Source: Bacillus sp. V3B (GTDB lineage Bacteria; Bacillota; Bacilli; Bacillales; Cytobacillaceae). From it: DNA of 64,000 nt. Positions 18,075 to 27,109 of the stretch are shown one piece after another; the first letter of the stretch is position 1, and every line of letters starts with the position of its first letter. The position numbers and the translations under genes are program-made. Under the pieces are notes generated by a model. That model made no database searches and was not told the origin of the DNA. It worked only from the letters and a program-made list of their open reading frames with translations. Location of the stretch: contig NZ_JAETXM010000005.1 of assembly GCF_024494465.1 (NCBI RefSeq), forward strand, positions 124,001 to 188,000, written 5' to 3'.

Positions 18075-20183
18075 ATGGATAATCAAAATCATTTACATCA
18101 TCCATCAAATTATAATAACCGGGAAATAAGTTGGCTTGCTTTTAACGAGCGCGTGCTACAGGAAGCATTAGATAAGCGTAATCCCTTATTAGAACGAATC
18201 AAATTTCTCACTATATTTAGTTCGAATTTAGATGAATTTTTTATGGTTCGAGTTGCAGGATTAAAAGATCAAGTTAAAGTGGGTTTTATGCAACCAGAGA
18301 ACAAGGCAGGTATGACACCGAAACAACAACTAGAGAAAATTTCTGAAAGAGCACATTATCTGGTGACTCTGCAAGATGAAACATTTCGAAAACAAATTCT
18401 TCCAGACTTAGAAAAAGAAAATATCCATTTAATAAAAGTAAAGGAATTAGCTGAAGGACAAAAGGATTATCTTGAATTCTATTTTGAAGAACAAATTTTT
18501 CCAGTTCTTACACCAATGGCTATTGATGCATACCGACCGTTTCCAATGCTGTTAAATAAAAGCATTAATTTAGCTGTTTCGATTGAAACGGATCGTGAAT
18601 ATGATAAAAGACAGAAACTCGCCATTGTACAAGTTCCATCTGTATTAAAACGATTTATTGAAGTTCCTTTTATTGATGGGACTACTTGTTTTGTATTGCT
18701 TGAAGATATTATTGTTTTTTTTATGAGCAAACTGTTTAGCGGATATAAAGTTGTGTCAGTTACCCAGTTCCGTATTACAAGAAATGCTGATTTAGAAATT
18801 CATGAAGAGGGGGCAAGAGATCTTCTTCAACAAATAGAAAAAGAATTAAAGAAGCGAAAGTGGGGAGCCGCTGTTCGTCTTGAGATAAAGGATGAAAAGG
18901 TAGATAAGCATATATTAGACTATTTACTTGAAGAGTTAGAAATTAAAGAAGAGGACACATACTATATTTCTGGTCCGCTTGATAAAACATTTTTATTTTC
19001 ATTTTATAACGTGTTTGCTGGTAGAAGAGATGATTTAGTCTATGAACGGTTCATACCGAAGTCTTTTTCGGAAGTTATTACGAATAAAGATATTTTTCAA
19101 AGTGCATTAAATCATGATATGTTGTTTCACCATCCATATGAATCATTTCAGCCTATCGTAGATTTTGTCTCAGATGCTGCAGATGATCCTGATGTGCTAG
19201 CAATTAAACAGACATTATATAGAGTGAGTGGTGATTCACCTGTCATTGAGGCTCTTAAGCGAGCTGCTGAAAATGGAAAGCAAGTCACGGTTTTAGTCGA
19301 ATTAAAGGCTAGATTTGATGAAGAGAACAATGTTCAGTGGGCAAAAGAACTAGAAAAAGCCGGCTGCCATGTCATTTATGGGATGACACATTTAAAAACA
19401 CATAGCAAAATAACCCTTGTTGTTCGTAGGAAACAAGGCGTTATTGAACGATTTGTTCATTTAGGTACGGGGAATTATAATGATCAAACTGCCAAATTTT
19501 ATACAGATTTCGGCTATATCACAGCCAAAAGTAAATTTGGTATTGATGCAACTCATTTTTTTAACTATTTAAGTGGTTATACACAGAAACCGGAGTACAA
19601 CCATCTTGTTGTTGCACCGAATGATATTAGAGGAGAATTTATTCAGTTAATTGATTATGAAATTGAGTTTCAAAAACAGTATGGTAATGGATATATCATA
19701 GCTAAAATGAATTCGTTAACAGATAAAAAGCTAATCATTAAGCTGTATGAAGCATCATGTGCGGGTGTGAAAATTGAGTTAATTATCCGTGGCACGTGCT
19801 GCCTTAAGCCAGGTATTGAAAATGTTAGTGAGAATATCCGAGTGATTAGCATTGTAGGGAGGTTTCTAGAACATAGCAGAATTTATTACTTCTATCATAA
19901 TGGGGAAGAAAAAATATTCTTGTCTTCAGCAGATATGATGACAAGAAATATGGAAAATCGAGTAGAGATTTTATTTCCTATTTTCGAGAGTGATTTAAAG
20001 AAAAAGTTAAGGCGTTTACTAGCTCTTCAACTTACAGACAATATGAAAGCAAGGCAACAAGATAGTGACGGAGTCTATCATTACATTCAAAAAAGAGAAA
20101 ACGAAGTTGAGGTCGATAGTCAGGCTATTTTAATGGCGGAGACAAATGATGTAAATGAAGATATAATAGTAGGGAGCTTGTAA
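18075..20183 (+). CDS. ppk: polyphosphate kinase Ppk1
   Basis: Makes polyphosphate from ATP, reversibly. The 702-residue protein has the full Ppk1 plan: N domain beginning NREISWLAFNERVL, head domain, then two PLD-like catalytic domains. The phospho-acceptor His lies in THLKTHSKI, the second essential His in FLEHSRIYYF, and LGTGNYNDQTAKFYTDF is intact. The ATG at 18075 is preferred over GTG at 18066 because AAGGTG is 8 nt before it. About 160 bp separate it from ppx, so it may have its own promoter. A 14-bp stem terminator follows. Confidence 0.96.
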   Translation: MDNQNHLHHPSNYNNREISWLAFNERVLQEALDKRNPLLERIKFLTIFSSNLDEFFMVRVAGLKDQVKVGFMQPENKAGMTPKQQLEKISERAHYLVTLQDETFRKQILPDLEKENIHLIKVKELAEGQKDYLEFYFEEQIFPVLTPMAIDAYRPFPMLLNKSINLAVSIETDREYDKRQKLAIVQVPSVLKRFIEVPFIDGTTCFVLLEDIIVFFMSKLFSGYKVVSVTQFRITRNADLEIHEEGARDLLQQIEKELKKRKWGAAVRLEIKDEKVDKHILDYLLEELEIKEEDTYYISGPLDKTFLFSFYNVFAGRRDDLVYERFIPKSFSEVITNKDIFQSALNHDMLFHHPYESFQPIVDFVSDAADDPDVLAIKQTLYRVSGDSPVIEALKRAAENGKQVTVLVELKARFDEENNVQWAKELEKAGCHVIYGMTHLKTHSKITLVVRRKQGVIERFVHLGTGNYNDQTAKFYTDFGYITAKSKFGIDATHFFNYLSGYTQKPEYNHLVVAPNDIRGEFIQLIDYEIEFQKQYGNGYIIAKMNSLTDKKLIIKLYEASCAGVKIELIIRGTCCLKPGIENVSENIRVISIVGRFLEHSRIYYFYHNGEEKIFLSSADMMTRNMENRVEILFPIFESDLKKKLRRLLALQLTDNMKARQQDSDGVYHYIQKRENEVEVDSQAILMAETNDVNEDIIVGSL

Positions 20184-20212
20184 ATTATTCCTTATCAAGG
20201 GTTTGAATAGTT

Positions 20213-20260
20213 GCATTTAAAAGGAGCAGTCATCAGGCTTCTCCTTTTAAATGCTCTTTT
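20213..20260 (+). terminator. ppk terminator
   Basis: GCATTTAAAAGGAG / CTCCTTTTAAATGC 14-bp perfect stem, 14-nt loop, then TCTTTT. Confidence 0.85.
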
Positions 20261-20299
20261 CAATTAGAAAATGCTTTAGATTCTATTCGTGCATGTTGA

Positions 20300-21175
20300 T
20301 TATTTTGAGACGTCTATCGTGAATAAAGTAAGTTCAGGTTTTGATAAAAAGCGAAAGGGTAGGCGGGTTGTTCCTAGTCCTCTATTGACATATAAAGTCA
20401 TTGGATCCTGAGAATCTCCTAACTCATAAAATCCCTCGTAGTAAAGTTCACTATAAGGGGGAGTGACTAATGCTCCGAAAAAAGGGATTTTTACTTGACC
20501 ACCATGACTATGCCCGCTCAACTGTAAATGAATGCCCTGTCCAACTGCTATTTCAGCTAAATCGGGCTCATGTGCCAAGAGGATCTTATACGTATCTGAG
20601 GGGATGTTATCTAGGGCCTTTTCTAAATCGGGCTTTCCAAGCATAGCGTCATCGAGCCCAATAATATGAATCCGACTGTGATCGAGAAGCTTAATTTCAT
20701 ATGCATCGTTTTGTAATACGACAAAACCACTTTCGTTCATGATGTTCGTATAAAGATCTGTTCCATAACCACCGTGATCATGATTTCCATAAACAGCAAA
20801 TTTTCCAAAAGGAGCATTTAATTTTAATAATATAGGAATAATTTGTTCACTATTTTTATATTTATTTGGTTCATCAATTAAATCGCCAGTAAAAAAAACA
20901 ATATCAGGGTTAAGCTGATTGATGCGATCAATGAGTTTTTCTAGTTGTTTAAGCGTGTATTGAAAACCGAGGTGTGTATCACTGAATTGTATCATTCTAA
21001 ACTGATCAAAACCTTTAGGAATATGAGAACGGGTAATCGAATGGTGGTTGATGTCAAGTAATTTTGGTTCGATTTCTCTTGCATAATAATAACCGCCTGT
21101 CCCAGTTGCTACCATGGTTAATAGGGACGCCATTATTTTTTTGATAAATGTTCTTCTTGACCATTTTTTTGTCAT
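20300..21175 (-). CDS. ykuE: Tat-type metallophosphoesterase YkuE
   Basis: Binuclear-metal phosphoesterase of 291 residues predicted to be exported folded. The twin-arginine signal KWSRRTFIKKIMASLLT heads the protein, and B. subtilis YkuE is a known substrate of the TatAy-TatCy pathway. The catalytic motifs are complete: DTHLG, GDLIDEP, GNHDHGG, LLAHEPD and SGHSHGGQ. The ATG at 21175 puts the RR motif at residues 7-8; an in-frame TTG four codons earlier is possible. The substrate is unknown, with cell wall phosphoesters or lipids proposed for relatives. It is divergent from ykuI. Confidence 0.92.
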   Translation of the reverse strand: MTKKWSRRTFIKKIMASLLTMVATGTGGYYYAREIEPKLLDINHHSITRSHIPKGFDQFRMIQFSDTHLGFQYTLKQLEKLIDRINQLNPDIVFFTGDLIDEPNKYKNSEQIIPILLKLNAPFGKFAVYGNHDHGGYGTDLYTNIMNESGFVVLQNDAYEIKLLDHSRIHIIGLDDAMLGKPDLEKALDNIPSDTYKILLAHEPDLAEIAVGQGIHLQLSGHSHGGQVKIPFFGALVTPPYSELYYEGFYELGDSQDPMTLYVNRGLGTTRLPFRFLSKPELTLFTIDVSK

Positions 21176-21381
21176 ATCGTTAACCAACCTATCATTAAAA
21201 GTATCTTCTATTATACTATCAAACGATCATTTGAAATAGAATCTATATTCGTTAAATAAATGGGTTTTCATTGTTACAAATGTAGTTGCTTACTCAGTTA
21301 AGTAAAGATTATTTCCTGTTCTTTTTATTTGAGGGTCTGTATATATGGTATAATATTTCATTATCTACAAGGAGGTTTAAA

Positions 21382-22587
21382 ATGGATGCATTGGATATCC
21401 TAACGGACTTAGATCATGTTTTCCCTTATTTTCAGCCGGTATTCAGTGCAGATGAACATCGAATTATTGGCTATGAGATATTTGGAAGATATAATGGTGA
21501 GGGACAGGTAATAAGCCTAGGACCTTTCTTTCAGGATAAAAGCATACCGGATGAATATCGTCTAGAAGTCGATAATGTTGTACTTACGAAGGCTTTTGAG
21601 CAAGCCGTTGTCTTAGATAAGGATATGCTTTTATTTGTGAATAGAGATACAGATCTTTTAACGCATGATAGTGGTGAAGGTTTTTTACAACTATTGTTGC
21701 AATATCAAGAAAAGGGAATCGCCTTAAATCAGATTGTATTAGAGATATCTGCGGATGATTCTATAGAAGAACTTGTGAATTTAATGAATTACTATCGTAC
21801 ATACGGAATCAAAATCGCTATTGATAAAATGGGAGATGACAGTAGTCATTTAGATCGAATTGGGCATTTGAAGCCTGATATCGTGAAAGTTGATTTGATG
21901 CCATTGCGATTAACGAACCCATCACCTGCTTATAAAGATATTTTATATTCCTTATCGATTCTTGCCCGTAAAATAGGTGCCACATTATTGTTTAAGAATA
22001 TTGAAATGGTTTATCAACTCCAATTTGCTTGGCAACATGGTGGTCGATATTATCAAGGATTTTACTTAGAAGAACCAGCTTCAGGATTTATTTCACGAGA
22101 TACGTTAAAAGATAAGTTGAAAGCGGAATTTCATGAATTTATTATGTATGAAAAGAAAAAACTAGAATCGTTATTTTTACTTACTGAAAAATTTCATACA
22201 CGGCTTCAAGAACTGTTAAGTAAAAGTCGCAAGTCAGTGGAATATGAAGAACTACTAGGGTCACTTGCGAAGAATTTGGATCATGTCGCCTTTAGAATGT
22301 ATGTGTGTGATGAAGATGGTTTTCAAAAATCCCCCAATTTGTTTAGAAAAGATAAGCAATGGGTGGTACAAACTGAGTATTTTAAAAAGAATTGGAGTTG
22401 GCGACCGTATTTTTTAGAAAATATTATTAAAATGCGCAATGATAAAAAGGGGATTTTATCTGACCTATATAATGATATTGAGACGGGGGAAACGATTCGA
22501 ACCTTCTCATACCCTTTAAATACACATGATTATTTATTTATTGATTTGTCCTATGACTTTCTCTATCAGAATGAAGATTTACTTTGA
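21382..22587 (+). CDS. ykuI: YkuI: degenerate EAL-domain protein with C-terminal PAS/dCache-like domain
   Basis: Likely c-di-GMP receptor rather than a phosphodiesterase. Residues about 10-250 form an EAL fold, but the signature reads YEIFGR instead of EAL/EVL and the metal-binding DDFG is Asp148-Lys149-Met-Gly. The Glu of LEIS (Glu121) is kept. The rest (about 280-401) matches the YkuI C-terminal sensor domain (NWSWRPYFLENI). B. subtilis YkuI binds c-di-GMP and is thought inactive, and its loop is altered in a similar way. The ATG at 21382 has AAGGAGG 6 nt upstream; the long upstream extension of the frame is dropped. Confidence 0.9.
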   Translation: MDALDILTDLDHVFPYFQPVFSADEHRIIGYEIFGRYNGEGQVISLGPFFQDKSIPDEYRLEVDNVVLTKAFEQAVVLDKDMLLFVNRDTDLLTHDSGEGFLQLLLQYQEKGIALNQIVLEISADDSIEELVNLMNYYRTYGIKIAIDKMGDDSSHLDRIGHLKPDIVKVDLMPLRLTNPSPAYKDILYSLSILARKIGATLLFKNIEMVYQLQFAWQHGGRYYQGFYLEEPASGFISRDTLKDKLKAEFHEFIMYEKKKLESLFLLTEKFHTRLQELLSKSRKSVEYEELLGSLAKNLDHVAFRMYVCDEDGFQKSPNLFRKDKQWVVQTEYFKKNWSWRPYFLENIIKMRNDKKGILSDLYNDIETGETIRTFSYPLNTHDYLFIDLSYDFLYQNEDLL

Positions 22588-22783
22588 GTATCGGAGTTAA
22601 ATCTTTGCATAAACATGTCGAAAAAAAGATCTTTTTCTTGTGTTTTGTAAAAAAAAGACGAAATTTATTCAAATTTTACTTGTGCAAACCAATGATTTTA
22701 TTTTATGCTGTCTATATTGGCTAAAGAGTATTTGTACAGAAAAATTTAGACTGTAGATTTATGGTTTAGAAATAGGCCAAATG

Positions 22784-22813
22784 AGAAACCTAGTAATATG
22801 ATACTTGGTTTCT
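22784..22813 (+). promoter_or_regulatory. leader hairpin before ykuJ
   Basis: AGAAACC / GGTTTCT stem (extended imperfectly by AG/CT) with its base 5 nt upstream of the ykuJ AAAGGAG site. It may stabilise the 5' end of the mRNA or modulate initiation. Confidence 0.4.
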
Positions 22814-22831
22814 GTTGAAAGGAGAGGGAAC

Positions 22832-23068
22832 ATGTCACAGCTTCAAGGTATATTATCCAGGTTAAAAAACTTGCAAGAGCAATCGAATAATGGAGAACCT
22901 TCCCAACGTTTTTTTGAGGTGAATGGAGAGCGGAAATGTCAGGTTACCTATCAACCTAAGATACAAACCTTTGAGTTGGAAGTGTATTTGGACAAAGAAA
23001 AGCCAAAAAGATATCAATTTGATAACATTGATATGATCACAATTGAGATTTTTGACTTAATTCAATAA
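22832..23068 (+). CDS. ykuJ: YkuJ family protein (DUF1797)
   Basis: A 78-residue soluble protein matching YkuJ: MSQLQGILSRLKNLQEQ, then FFEVNGERKCQVTYQPK and a C-terminal IDMITIEIFDLIQ. The function is unknown, although a structure of the B. subtilis protein is known to me as a structural genomics target. The ATG at 22832 follows AAAGGAGAGGGAAC. In B. subtilis ykuK separates ykuJ from ykuL; here it is absent. Confidence 0.88.
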   Translation: MSQLQGILSRLKNLQEQSNNGEPSQRFFEVNGERKCQVTYQPKIQTFELEVYLDKEKPKRYQFDNIDMITIEIFDLIQ

Positions 23069-23075
23069 TGTATAT

Positions 23076-23105
23076 AGAGGAACCTCTAGGGGTTTCTCTT
23101 TTATT
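23076..23105 (+). terminator. ykuJ terminator
   Basis: AGAGGAACC / GGTTTCTCT stem (one G.U), loop 6 nt, then TTTATTTTG. Confidence 0.7.
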
Positions 23106-23232
23106 TTGTTTATGGGGTTATAGGTTATTTAACGAGTTTGCTGGTCAATTATGGGGATGTGAGAGAAGCGGAAAATTGAAAACTGTGTTAGAATAATCTT
23201 TATGAAATTATATTCTTGGGGAGTTTTCCGCT

Positions 23233-23664
23233 ATGATCAATCTTGACAGTGAGTTTTTAAAGACGAATATCTGCAATTTAATGGTACCATCTGAGAGGGT
23301 GGCCCATGTTCAAGTAGGAAATAGTCTAGAGCATGCTCTCTTGGTCTTAACAAAAAGTGGATATACGGCAATACCTGTTCTTGATTCGCATTATAAGCTT
23401 CATGGTCTAATTTCTACTCCTATTATAATGGAATCAATTCTTGGTCTAGAAAGAATTGAATATGAAAAGCTGGAGCAAACTCGGGTCGAAGAGGTTATGA
23501 ACACAACGATTCCACACCTTAAAATTAATGCTTCCATACAAAATACGATTGAATTACTAGTAGATCATCCTTTTTTATGTGTGGAAAATAATAAAGGTTT
23601 TTTTGAAGGAATCATCACTAGAAGAGCTGTTTTAGATTTGTTGAATGATGCACTTCACGACTAA
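23233..23664 (+). CDS. darB: CBS-domain c-di-AMP receptor DarB (CbpB, YkuL)
   Basis: A 143-residue protein made of two CBS domains (about 10-65 and 80-140). The hallmark region RVAHVQVGNSLEHALLVL followed by GYTAIPVLDSHYKLHGLI is nearly that of B. subtilis YkuL/DarB. In that organism apo-DarB binds the (p)ppGpp synthetase Rel and pyruvate carboxylase, and c-di-AMP blocks both interactions. The pyruvate carboxylase gene lies in this same window. The start ATG at 23233 has TTGGGGAG upstream with moderate spacing. Confidence 0.9.
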   Translation: MINLDSEFLKTNICNLMVPSERVAHVQVGNSLEHALLVLTKSGYTAIPVLDSHYKLHGLISTPIIMESILGLERIEYEKLEQTRVEEVMNTTIPHLKINASIQNTIELLVDHPFLCVENNKGFFEGIITRRAVLDLLNDALHD

Positions 23665-23676
23665 TGTCCATTGAAG

Positions 23677-23706
23677 GCTCCCAGATAAATTGGGAGCTAT
23701 TTTTTT
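23677..23706 (+). terminator. darB terminator
   Basis: GCTCCCA / TGGGAGC stem, 7-nt loop, followed by TATTTTTTT. Confidence 0.85.
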
Positions 23707-23736
23707 ATAAGGTAAGAAAGTATAACTTTTCTAAAC

Positions 23737-23820
23737 GGAGATAGCGGTCTAGCTCTAGGGCATCATCGGATCTCTGGTCATAAGACGAGCTGATAAGCAG
23801 AATCTTACGCTTTTCTTATG
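23737..23820. repeat. fragment of a Bacillaceae intergenic repeat
   Basis: The stretch with GGTCTAGCTCTAGGGCATCA, TCTGGTCATAAGACGAGC and a terminal CTTATG resembles, from memory, a widespread intergenic repeat of Bacillaceae (TCTAGCTCCAG...GGTCATAAG...CTTATG). CATAAG (23779-23784) and CTTATG (23815-23820) are inverted. Only this one copy is in the window. Its GC content is higher than the flanks. Confidence 0.45.
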
Positions 23821-23862
23821 TTTTGGCCTAATAGGGTGGTGCAGAAAGAAAGGATTGTTAAA

Positions 23863-25374
23863 ATGGAGAAGGAGATAACAGGAAGACAATTAAAAAAGAA
23901 AACCAATCGACCAATTGTACTTGCTTCTATCATGCTTGCCATGTTTATGGGGGCAATTGAAGGGACTATAGTCTCGACAGCAATGCCCGCCATTGTGGGT
24001 GATTTAGGAGAGTTTTCTTTATATAGTTGGGTGTTTTCATCTTATTTATTAATGAATGCTGTGACAGTTCTCATATATGGAAAACTTGCTGATCTATTTG
24101 GTAGAAAGCCAATTTTAATTTTTGGAATTAGCATCTTTCTAGTCGGTTCGATCCTTTGTGGATTGGCTGAATCGATGACTACCCTCATTATTTTTAGACT
24201 CATACAAGGCTTCGGAGCAGGTGCGATCACCCCAATTGCAACCACTATTGTGGGTGATATTTATACAAAGGAAGAACGAGCGAGTATACAAGGGTATCTT
24301 TCAAGTGTTTGGGGCATTTCAGCCCTTCTTGGACCTGCTCTTGGTGGGGTTCTTGTTGAATTTGTAAGCTGGAGATTTATCTTTTGGCTTAATATTCCTC
24401 TTGGAATTTTAGCTATGATTGGGGTAGGAATATTTTTACATGAGAATATTGAAAAGAAAAAACATGAAATCGATTATGCAGGGGCGGTTTTGTTAACGGT
24501 TTCGATATCCACTTTGATGTTTGTATTTGTTGAAGGAGGAAGTCGTTGGTCTTGGCTGTCTTATCAAGCTCTCGTCCTACTAGGCATTAGTCTATTTGCT
24601 TTCATCCTTTTTTATTTTCAAGAAAAAAAAGCAACAGAACCCATGATGCCTTTTTCAATTTGGAAGGAACGCCCGATTTTTCTTGCAAATATGACCTCAT
24701 TAATAACAGGGATCATGTTAATAGGCATATCCAGCTTTTTACCTGCATTTGTTCAAGGTGTAATGGAACAATCACCTATTGTGGCTGGTTTTACGTTAAC
24801 AACTATGTCAATTGGTTGGCCCATTGCCTCAATCGTTGCAGGTAAGCTACTTTTAAAAGTAGGTCTCCGAACAACATCTATTTTAGGTGGGGTTGCTCTT
24901 ATTTTGGGTAGTCTGTTGTTTGTAACGCTAACACCTGATGCAGGTCCTGTATGGGCGGCTTTCGGTTCTTTCCTTTTCGGTATCGGTATGGGATTAACAT
25001 CCACAACGTTTATCGTTTCGATCCAGAGTACAGTCTCTTGGGAACAGAGAGGGATTGCAACTGCTGCCAATTCGTTTATGCGAAATTTAGGTAATACGAT
25101 TGGAGCAGCGCTACTAGGGGGTATTTTAAATAGTCAAATCATGCGCTATTTTGATGAGCATGGTCAGGGAATCAGTATGAACCTTACTGTTGATTCCACA
25201 AATGTATTATTAAATAAAGAAGAGAGAAATTATTTACCGGATAGTTTACTGCAATTGCTTCAAGATGGATTAACCTATTCTCTTCATACGGTGTACTATG
25301 TTGTACTCTTACTAGCCATTATCAGTTTTATTTTCATTTTATTATTACCGAAAAAACAAGAAGGATCGGATTAA
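23863..25374 (+). CDS. DHA2-type MFS multidrug exporter (EmrB/QacA family)
   Basis: Proton-driven efflux transporter of 503 residues with about 14 transmembrane helices. Visible are MFS motif A (GKLADLFGRKPI), motif B (RLIQGFGAGAITP) and the antiporter motif C (GISALLGPALGG), with an Asp/Glu in helix 1 (AIEGTIV). Drug:H+ antiporter-2 members export biocides, bile salts or antibiotics; specificity cannot be inferred. The ATG at 23863 is favoured because AGAAAGGA is 9 nt upstream and a typical cytoplasmic MEKEITGRQLKKK tail follows. No regulator gene is adjacent. An intergenic repeat fragment sits immediately upstream. Confidence 0.88.
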   Translation: MEKEITGRQLKKKTNRPIVLASIMLAMFMGAIEGTIVSTAMPAIVGDLGEFSLYSWVFSSYLLMNAVTVLIYGKLADLFGRKPILIFGISIFLVGSILCGLAESMTTLIIFRLIQGFGAGAITPIATTIVGDIYTKEERASIQGYLSSVWGISALLGPALGGVLVEFVSWRFIFWLNIPLGILAMIGVGIFLHENIEKKKHEIDYAGAVLLTVSISTLMFVFVEGGSRWSWLSYQALVLLGISLFAFILFYFQEKKATEPMMPFSIWKERPIFLANMTSLITGIMLIGISSFLPAFVQGVMEQSPIVAGFTLTTMSIGWPIASIVAGKLLLKVGLRTTSILGGVALILGSLLFVTLTPDAGPVWAAFGSFLFGIGMGLTSTTFIVSIQSTVSWEQRGIATAANSFMRNLGNTIGAALLGGILNSQIMRYFDEHGQGISMNLTVDSTNVLLNKEERNYLPDSLLQLLQDGLTYSLHTVYYVVLLLAIISFIFILLLPKKQEGSD

Positions 25375-25454
25375 CCCAAATATTCCCATTGAAAATCTCC
25401 TCATATTTTCTGATGTTTTTTTCAAACTAATGAAAGTAAAGGAGATGATCAATA

Positions 25455-26090
25455 ATGAAAAAACTACTTTCATTTATGCTAACGGTAGCAATCAGTTTAG
25501 GTATGGCGTCACCGATCACAACGCACGCTCAATCCATAACCATGTTTAAAGAACCCCCTTTTGAATTTTATAAAATCTCAAAAGGGGATACGTTTTGGTT
25601 TATTGCTAAACGTTATGGATTAGATTACAAAAGGTTAATGGAATTAAACCCTGAAACGAATCCTTATAATATGCAGGTTGGAGGAATTATTCGGTTAAAA
25701 CCAACTTCAGCACCCGTTTCCTCTTTTGAAGAAGAGGTTGTGCGCTTAGTCAATCAAGAGCGCGCGAAACAAGGTTTAGCTCCATTGAGCCATCGTGCAG
25801 ACGTCAAGAATGTAGCAGAGAAAAAAGCAATGGATATGATCCATAGCAACTATTTCTCCCATACAAGTCCAAACTATGGAAGTCCGTTTGACATGCTAAA
25901 GTCATTTGGTATAACGTATCGTTCGGCAGGAGAAAACATTGCGAAAGGGCAAAAATCGCCGCAGGAAGTTATGAATGCTTGGATGAATTCGTCTGGTCAC
26001 CGTGCCAATATTCTTAATCGCAATTATAACGGAATTGGCGTTGGTTTCTATAACGGGGCATGGGTTCAATTATTTGTGCAATCTAACTAA
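25455..26090 (+). CDS. secreted LysM + CAP-domain protein
   Basis: Exported 211-residue protein. The signal peptide MKKLLSFMLTVAISLGMAS ends near THAQ. A LysM domain follows (about 41-77, YKISKGDTFWFIAKRYGLD), then a CAP/SCP domain (about 90-210) with HSNYFSHTSP, AGENIA and SSGHRANILN. The His and Glu residues usually forming the CAP cavity are present. LysM suggests binding to peptidoglycan or the spore cortex; several bacillar relatives are spore-associated (YkwD type). AAAGGAGATGATCAATA precedes the ATG. A nested hairpin terminator follows. Confidence 0.88.
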   Translation: MKKLLSFMLTVAISLGMASPITTHAQSITMFKEPPFEFYKISKGDTFWFIAKRYGLDYKRLMELNPETNPYNMQVGGIIRLKPTSAPVSSFEEEVVRLVNQERAKQGLAPLSHRADVKNVAEKKAMDMIHSNYFSHTSPNYGSPFDMLKSFGITYRSAGENIAKGQKSPQEVMNAWMNSSGHRANILNRNYNGIGVGFYNGAWVQLFVQSN

Positions 26091-26095
26091 CTTTT

Positions 26096-26142
26096 TAAGT
26101 TGACATATTAGAGAATCATTCTCAAATATGTCAACTTTTTTA
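26096..26142 (+). terminator. terminator after CAP gene
   Basis: AAGTTGACATAT / ATATGTCAACTT outer stem with inner GAGAAT / ATTCTC, followed by TTTTTT. Confidence 0.85.
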
Positions 26143-26264
26143 ATGAATTCTTTTTTAGTGTATAAAGCTATCCCTGCATAGTCTTTTTTTCTTGTTTTCA
26201 ATGCTTTTGTTTGATAAAGTATTTTTAGAATATATATTGATAAAATTATTGGAGGTAATTAATA

Positions 26265-26975
26265 ATGAAAATGATGGATGCAAACGAAATCATCTCTTTT
26301 ATTCAAAACAGTACAAAATCTACACCTGTAAAAGTTTACATAAAAGGTAATCTAGACGGAATTGAATTCGGCTCAAATAGCCAATCCTTTATTACTGGAA
26401 ATAGTGGTGTTGTGTTTGGGGAATGGTCAGAAATAAATAAAGTTCTTGAGGAAAATAAAGCTCAAATTGAAGATTATGTGATTGAAAATGATCGTAGAAA
26501 TTCAGCGATTCCATTATTAGATATGAAAAATATCAATGCAAGAATTGAGCCTGGTGCCATTATTCGTGACCAAGTGGAAATCGGCGATAATGCTGTCATC
26601 ATGATGGGTGCTTCTATTAATATTGGTGCCGTAATAGGTGAAGGGACGATGATTGATATGAATGTTGTTCTTGGAGGAAGAGCAACGGTCGGTAAAAACT
26701 GTCATGTTGGTGCAGGTACTGTATTAGCTGGTGTGATTGAGCCGCCGTCTGCAAAGCCGGTTATTGTTGAAGACGATGTTGTGATTGGAGCAAATTGTGT
26801 TGTGCTAGAGGGTGTTACAGTTGGAAAAGGTGCTGTTGTTGCTGCAGGAGCGATTGTAGTTGATGATGTAGCACCATATACCGTTGTTGCAGGTACTCCG
26901 GCTCGTGTGATTAAAGAAATTGATGAAAAAACGAAATCAAAAACTGAAATAAAACAAGAACTTCGTCAGCTGTAA
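26265..26975 (+). CDS. dapH: tetrahydrodipicolinate N-acetyltransferase
   Basis: Acetyl-CoA-dependent enzyme that acetylates tetrahydrodipicolinate, opening the acetylated diaminopimelate branch to lysine and peptidoglycan. Its 236 residues equal B. subtilis DapH (YkuQ), with near-identical stretches such as [19 protein letters not shown]. An N-terminal helical domain (1-90) precedes a left-handed beta-helix of hexapeptide repeats ([18 protein letters not shown]...). GGAGGTAATTAATA precedes the ATG. It is followed 134 bp later by dapL, with a hairpin between them. Confidence 0.97.
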   Translation: MKMMDANEIISFIQNSTKSTPVKVYIKGNLDGIEFGSNSQSFITGNSGVVFGEWSEINKVLEENKAQIEDYVIENDRRNSAIPLLDMKNINARIEPGAIIRDQVEIGDNAVIMMGASINIGAVIGEGTMIDMNVVLGGRATVGKNCHVGAGTVLAGVIEPPSAKPVIVEDDVVIGANCVVLEGVTVGKGAVVAAGAIVVDDVAPYTVVAGTPARVIKEIDEKTKSKTEIKQELRQL

Positions 26976-26984
26976 AATAGGACT

Positions 26985-27016
26985 AGGCGTGGACCATTTG
27001 AGTCCACGCCTTCTTT
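26985..27016 (+). terminator. hairpin between dapH and dapL
   Basis: AGGCGTGGAC / GTCCACGCCT 10-bp stem, 7-nt loop, weak TCTTT tail. It may be a partial terminator that lowers dapL expression relative to dapH. Confidence 0.55.
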
Positions 27017-27109
27017 AAAGAATGTATAAGGCAGAATAATAGGATAATTGCCACTATTGATATTAGTGAAAATCAGTATCATGAAAATAATTGGAAGGAA
27101 GGTATCAAA

